Shown: positions 6,501 through 8,086 of the stretch, one piece after another
How the letters are laid out: every line of letters begins with the position of its first letter
Position numbering within the stretch: the first letter of the stretch is position 1
From: Bacillota bacterium
GTDB taxonomy: Bacteria; Bacillota; Clostridia; Acetivibrionales; JAFADI01
Direction: 5' to 3'
Length of the DNA: 8,086 nucleotides
NCBI GenBank assembly: GCA_023424965.1
Contig: JAFADI010000201.1
Span: 1-8,086 of the forward strand
Notes under the pieces: model-generated
Database searches by the model: none
What the model saw: the letters and a program-made list of their open reading frames with translations, nothing else
Told to the model about the DNA's origin: nothing
Made by a program: the position numbers and the translations under genes

Positions 6501-7355
6501 AGAAAGGTTGCACCGAAAGACCCCGACCCGCTCGTTGTAAACGGTCCCCAAGGTGTTTGGAAGGCGCAGATCAAGCAGGAAAAAAACGGCACAATCCCCC
6601 GTCAATACAGCGATGATGAAACACTGTTGCCGGATATTAAGCCGCCAGTCAGCAAGGCAATTGCAGATGGACTGGTCAAGTTTGCACTGAGCCACAGGGA
6701 CCTTTTACTGGAACATCAGGACGTGGTTCGCTGGCTGGCATTGAAGGTGAAAGGCATTTGTGAGGGAAACGCTGCCGCAGGAGCATACATATTAAATTTT
6801 AAATATGATGAATATGAGATTGCCTACCATTCACAGGTAGATACCTGGCAAAGGGCATTCGGCTACAATGAAATGTACGATGATGTTTTCAAAATTGGCT
6901 CGTATATGCTTCCGATACAATTTCCGTTTTCCTATAACAATCAACAATACGTTTTGTGGGGCTGGAAAGGCGACTACTGGAATTTGCAAAGCGGTTCCGA
7001 AATAGGGCTCTATGTATATAACGGAACCTTTTCGGGTACAAAGCATTATGACGCCGTTGGATTTGAACTGCCCATGACGCTGAACCTCTATAACTATTAC
7101 TCAAAAAACAATATAGAGAATGTTTTCAACTGGGCGCCGGTTCAAAAGCAATGGTGGATAACAGGCTTCAATACACGCTTCAGAGAACCGAATCCGGATG
7201 TGATGGTCACTCTGGGCAGTGTGGATTTTGCGGGACGCGAAGCAATGTTTAATGAACTCAAAAAAGCAGTGAGCAATAATGGCTTAAATGCAAGCAAAGA
7301 TTTGATTTTCGACGAAGATGGGCATACCGTCTGGGTTGTTTGGGGAGGAAAATGA
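3519..7355 (+). CDS. large secreted multidomain protein: CBM2-like, calcium repeats, vWA, DUF4474
   Basis: This 1278-residue extracellular protein starts at GTG 3519, eight bases after AGGGGGA. Layout: signal peptide (1-29/30, VVLLLPVQAAAA); two CBM2-like beta-sandwiches (about 33-140 and 143-244; W50, W71 and W85 in the first); an FN3-like segment (250-335); six calcium-type DxDxDG repeats beginning at D344, 366, 401, 423, 446 and 468; a beta domain (about 482-700) ending in THFSKYIVL and interrupted by a Pro/Asp/Glu/Ser-rich stretch (608-685); a vWA domain (727-895) with a full MIDAS (D734-E-S736-G-S738, T799, D829); three more DxDxDG repeats (D902, D941, D978); and a C-terminal DUF4474 domain (about 1085-1275, from DTWQRAFGYNEMYDD through the WITGF and VWVVWG segments). 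No LPXTG sorting signal, membrane anchor or S-layer domain is seen. A role in calcium-dependent adhesion or polysaccharide binding is inferred; no catalytic domain is recognised. The stop overlaps the next gene's start. Confidence 0.9.
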   Translation: MRYKNCKRIASIVLSLIMVVLLLPVQAAAATSQTFAYDGYSVTYTVNSSWTGNQSVGVKLTNTGREDIYGWALQFDATGSIKSIWDAVIYSENGTGYILKNAQYNGKIKPGQSASFGYMLAGNNLAVPQGFTLCTKWVEKKDGYDLTVSRVSDWGTSFHADISLKNTSGQTLEFWRLAFDANVKINSGWNANFMGENNGKYSFESAENTSYIKSGETRTFTVAGTKAAGTTVNLSGFVLSEPVVETGSDLQILLMAQYAPENGLQLSWYTDAPDGIFDILQSDDNSKYSVYQTVQDVGSFSMNAPDFNTKYFKVKQTDPDGRVAVSNFILVNKSDNGYAVELPDSDGDGVSDAVENMLGTDPKKPDTDGDGLTDYEELCLTETDPLIWDSVQTGTSDGLADSDKDGLTNLEEVRLGADPHKPDSDGDRLTDGDEVHKYFTNPLKYDTDADKMGDDVEIRYGTDPNNPDTNGNGILDGDESYSVTLSYGEEGAPVRPNVTVQLDGSQIETLAIDKVDSEDTFLNTDIPGYVYNAFDFHVDGSFDSARLSFELDPELFNDPAFVPAVYYWDEDAQFLFELPNQQINGRTLTADNIPNGSAGRTDIRPFVEKQGNPAPDGQNDWMDILANPNDQHVDNPSDTGATNDAESDASQPEAGESSGTTTPGGEEVIPEPENSNGDGQSDENPTLDVELTHFSKYIVLAKNIHDQELYRYTILPPADGEMQNKKFDVALLLDESGSISSSNYSLMKTMTVGLINKLADDDRIAVFTFDNIIRKRTTFVSKSSAAATVSSLTQSGGNTAIYSAIDAANKEFIGNSSSDATKVMILLTDGQNNSGITTADGVTRTAMDNGIVIYTVGIGSVNTAVLNAIAAATGGQYYPGSSFSQLEGIFDRLIADADLYKDSDNDKISDYHEKKISLGQLLLGTGAPLTSFLSMNYLTSDSDNDGILDGNEMKIQSQQIADKSVYYTYMYSNPCSSDSDGDGLLDGSPVYVNGRKVAPKDPDPLVVNGPQGVWKAQIKQEKNGTIPRQYSDDETLLPDIKPPVSKAIADGLVKFALSHRDLLLEHQDVVRWLALKVKGICEGNAAAGAYILNFKYDEYEIAYHSQVDTWQRAFGYNEMYDDVFKIGSYMLPIQFPFSYNNQQYVLWGWKGDYWNLQSGSEIGLYVYNGTFSGTKHYDAVGFELPMTLNLYNYYSKNNIENVFNWAPVQKQWWITGFNTRFREPNPDVMVTLGSVDFAGREAMFNELKKAVSNNGLNASKDLIFDEDGHTVWVVWGGK
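4548..4955 (+). repeat. six thrombospondin-3-like calcium repeats in the surface protein
   Basis: The encoded segments DSDGDGVSD, DTDGDGLTD, DSDKDGLTN, DSDGDRLTD, DTDADKMGD and DTNGNGILD start at residues 344, 366, 401, 423, 446 and 468. The step is 22-23 residues except for one of 35. Each usually ends in an acidic pair and a GTDP/GADP-type turn. Such repeats bind Ca2+ in related extracellular proteins and give a rigid stalk. Copies 4-6 diverge from consensus (R, K or N in place of G or D). Confidence 0.85.
6222..6479 (+). repeat. three thrombospondin-3-like calcium repeats after the vWA domain
   Basis: DSDNDKISD, DSDNDGILD and DSDGDGLLD begin at residues 902, 941 and 978. They are separated by 39 and 37 residues, longer than the 22-residue step of the first cluster; the intervening stretches are partly hydrophobic (GQLLLGTGAPLTSFLSMNYL) and aromatic (VYYTYMYSNP). 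The cluster links the vWA domain to the C-terminal DUF4474 region. Confidence 0.8.
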
Positions 7356-7879
7356 TGAAACAAATGTTGGCGGTTTTTATGGTTTTGCTCAGCATGTTGG
7401 TGAATGGATGCCAATCCGACTCGCCTAAAAAATCGCAAAAGATATTCTCATCAACGGCGTCGGAAATCATGTTTAACAAAGTCCTATCCGCCTTGGATGC
7501 CAAGGACAGTGATGCGCTTAAGAATTTGTTTGCTCCAAACACATTAACGAAGGTTCCACAAATTGACAACCAAATTGCAGATTTGATGAATTTTTATAAG
7601 GGAAAATCAACTGCTAAACCGGTATTTGGTGCAGGTGGAGAAGGGGAAATACGTGACGGTGATTGGGTATATCTTGTGAAAGCTCCTTTACCAGAGGAAC
7701 TTATGACGGACCAGGCTGTATATTCGGTTCAATTCAACTCCGTGGCCGCCAATGACAGGGACACCAACGACGTGGGATTGTGGTGGTTAAGGCTTACAAA
7801 CGAAAGCGGCGAGGAATGCTCTGCGGGCGATCGGTATGAAGGCAGAAAGCCAAAATTGCCAACGGGTGAAGAGGACTGA
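7355..7879 (+). CDS. DUF5104 lipoprotein
   Basis: The product is a 174-residue membrane-anchored lipoprotein. It has a short positive start (MKQ), a hydrophobic stretch and a lipobox VNGC, with C19 as the expected lipidated cysteine, so it should sit on the outer face of the cell membrane. The mature part resembles DUF5104, a small Firmicutes lipoprotein domain. The family pattern is visible as the helix ending in ALKNLFAPNTL (54-64), IADLMNFYKGK (74-84), the strand YSVQFNSVAANDRDTNDVGL (123-142) and WWLRL (143-147). Function is unknown. ATG 7355 is chosen because GGAGG (7344-7348) is then six bases away. ATG 7352 in the same frame would add one Met with only three bases of spacing. Either start overlaps the TGA of the surface-protein gene, so translation is probably coupled and the proteins may work together. 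A strong terminator follows 52 bases after the stop. Confidence 0.82.
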   Translation: MKQMLAVFMVLLSMLVNGCQSDSPKKSQKIFSSTASEIMFNKVLSALDAKDSDALKNLFAPNTLTKVPQIDNQIADLMNFYKGKSTAKPVFGAGGEGEIRDGDWVYLVKAPLPEELMTDQAVYSVQFNSVAANDRDTNDVGLWWLRLTNESGEECSAGDRYEGRKPKLPTGEED

Positions 7880-7931
7880 GCAGCAAGAGCTTCGAAGGTG
7901 GGCGCGGAAAGGCTGTATTAAAACAGTGGAG

Positions 7932-7982
7932 AAAAACAGAGCCGAAGTGACCGTAGAAGCAGGCACCTCGGCTCTGTTTTTT
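7932..7982 (+). terminator. rho-independent terminator of the surface-protein operon
   Basis: CAGAGCCGA (7937-7945) pairs perfectly with TCGGCTCTG (7968-7976), and the flanking A-run (7932-7936) can pair with the T-run (7977-7982). Inside the stem, after one mismatch, GTG (7947-7949) can pair with CAC (7964-7966). The A-run/T-run symmetry means it could also act on a transcript arriving from the right, that is, as a bidirectional terminator. Confidence 0.9.
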
Positions 7983-8053
7983 GATGATGGCGGCGGGTAA
8001 CAGCCACCGAACGGAGCATTTACAAATATGGATAGAAAGTCAAAAGAGTATAG

Positions 8054-8062
8054 TGATATAAT
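8054..8062 (+). promoter_or_regulatory. candidate extended -10 promoter for a gene beyond the right edge
   Basis: TGATATAAT is a consensus -10 hexamer (8057-8062) with TGN extension, 72 bases after the terminator. No convincing -35 box is present near 8034-8039. The last bases (GTAGGA) could be the start of a ribosome binding site, but the window ends there. Confidence 0.45.
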
Positions 8063-8086
8063 ATGAATTGTTGGATACACGTAGGA

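Noticed and set aside
7787..8080. 97-codon frame on the - strand at the right end
   Set aside because: It runs through the terminator hairpin and overlaps the end of the lipoprotein gene; no ribosome binding site or family seen.

Overview
The window looks like chromosomal or accessory DNA of a low-GC Gram-positive anaerobe, most likely a Clostridia-class Firmicute. This is an inference. It rests on strong GGAGG-type ribosome binding sites, extended -10 promoters, a yybP-ykoY riboswitch, and protein families I know mainly from Clostridia: DUF4474 surface proteins, DUF5104 lipoproteins, DUF6273 proteins and Imm-5-like proteins. All six genes I accept lie on the + strand.

Region 1 (1-938) is a manganese homeostasis unit. 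It has a yybP-ykoY riboswitch whose closing helix shares bases with a transcription terminator, followed by a seven-helix GDT1/TMEM165 (UPF0016) transporter with both ExGDKT motifs. Expected logic: manganese stabilises the aptamer, the terminator cannot form, and the exporter is made.

Region 2 (939-1359) is a 421-base gap without a convincing gene. It carries one long, nearly perfect hairpin (1066-1113) of unknown role, then an AT-rich stretch leading to a promoter with an overlapping 7-base dyad.

Region 3 (1360-3339) holds three genes in line. First is a regulator with two MerR-type DNA-binding domains in one chain. Twelve bases later comes an Imm-5-like putative immunity protein with no recognisable toxin beside it. 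After a further 51 bases comes a soluble DUF6273 protein with a probable C-type-lectin-like fold. The first two almost certainly share a transcript. The third is visibly richer in GC and may have joined separately.

Region 4 (3340-7982) is a two-gene cell-surface operon with its own promoter and a strong terminator. A 1278-residue secreted protein combines two CBM2-like domains, nine calcium-type DxDxDG repeats in two clusters, a metal-binding von Willebrand A domain and a C-terminal DUF4474 domain. Its stop codon overlaps the start of a DUF5104 lipoprotein, so the two are probably translationally coupled and may act together at the envelope.

Region 5 (7983-8086) holds a candidate promoter pointing to a gene beyond the right edge. 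No tRNA, rRNA, CRISPR array, transposase or integrase was seen.
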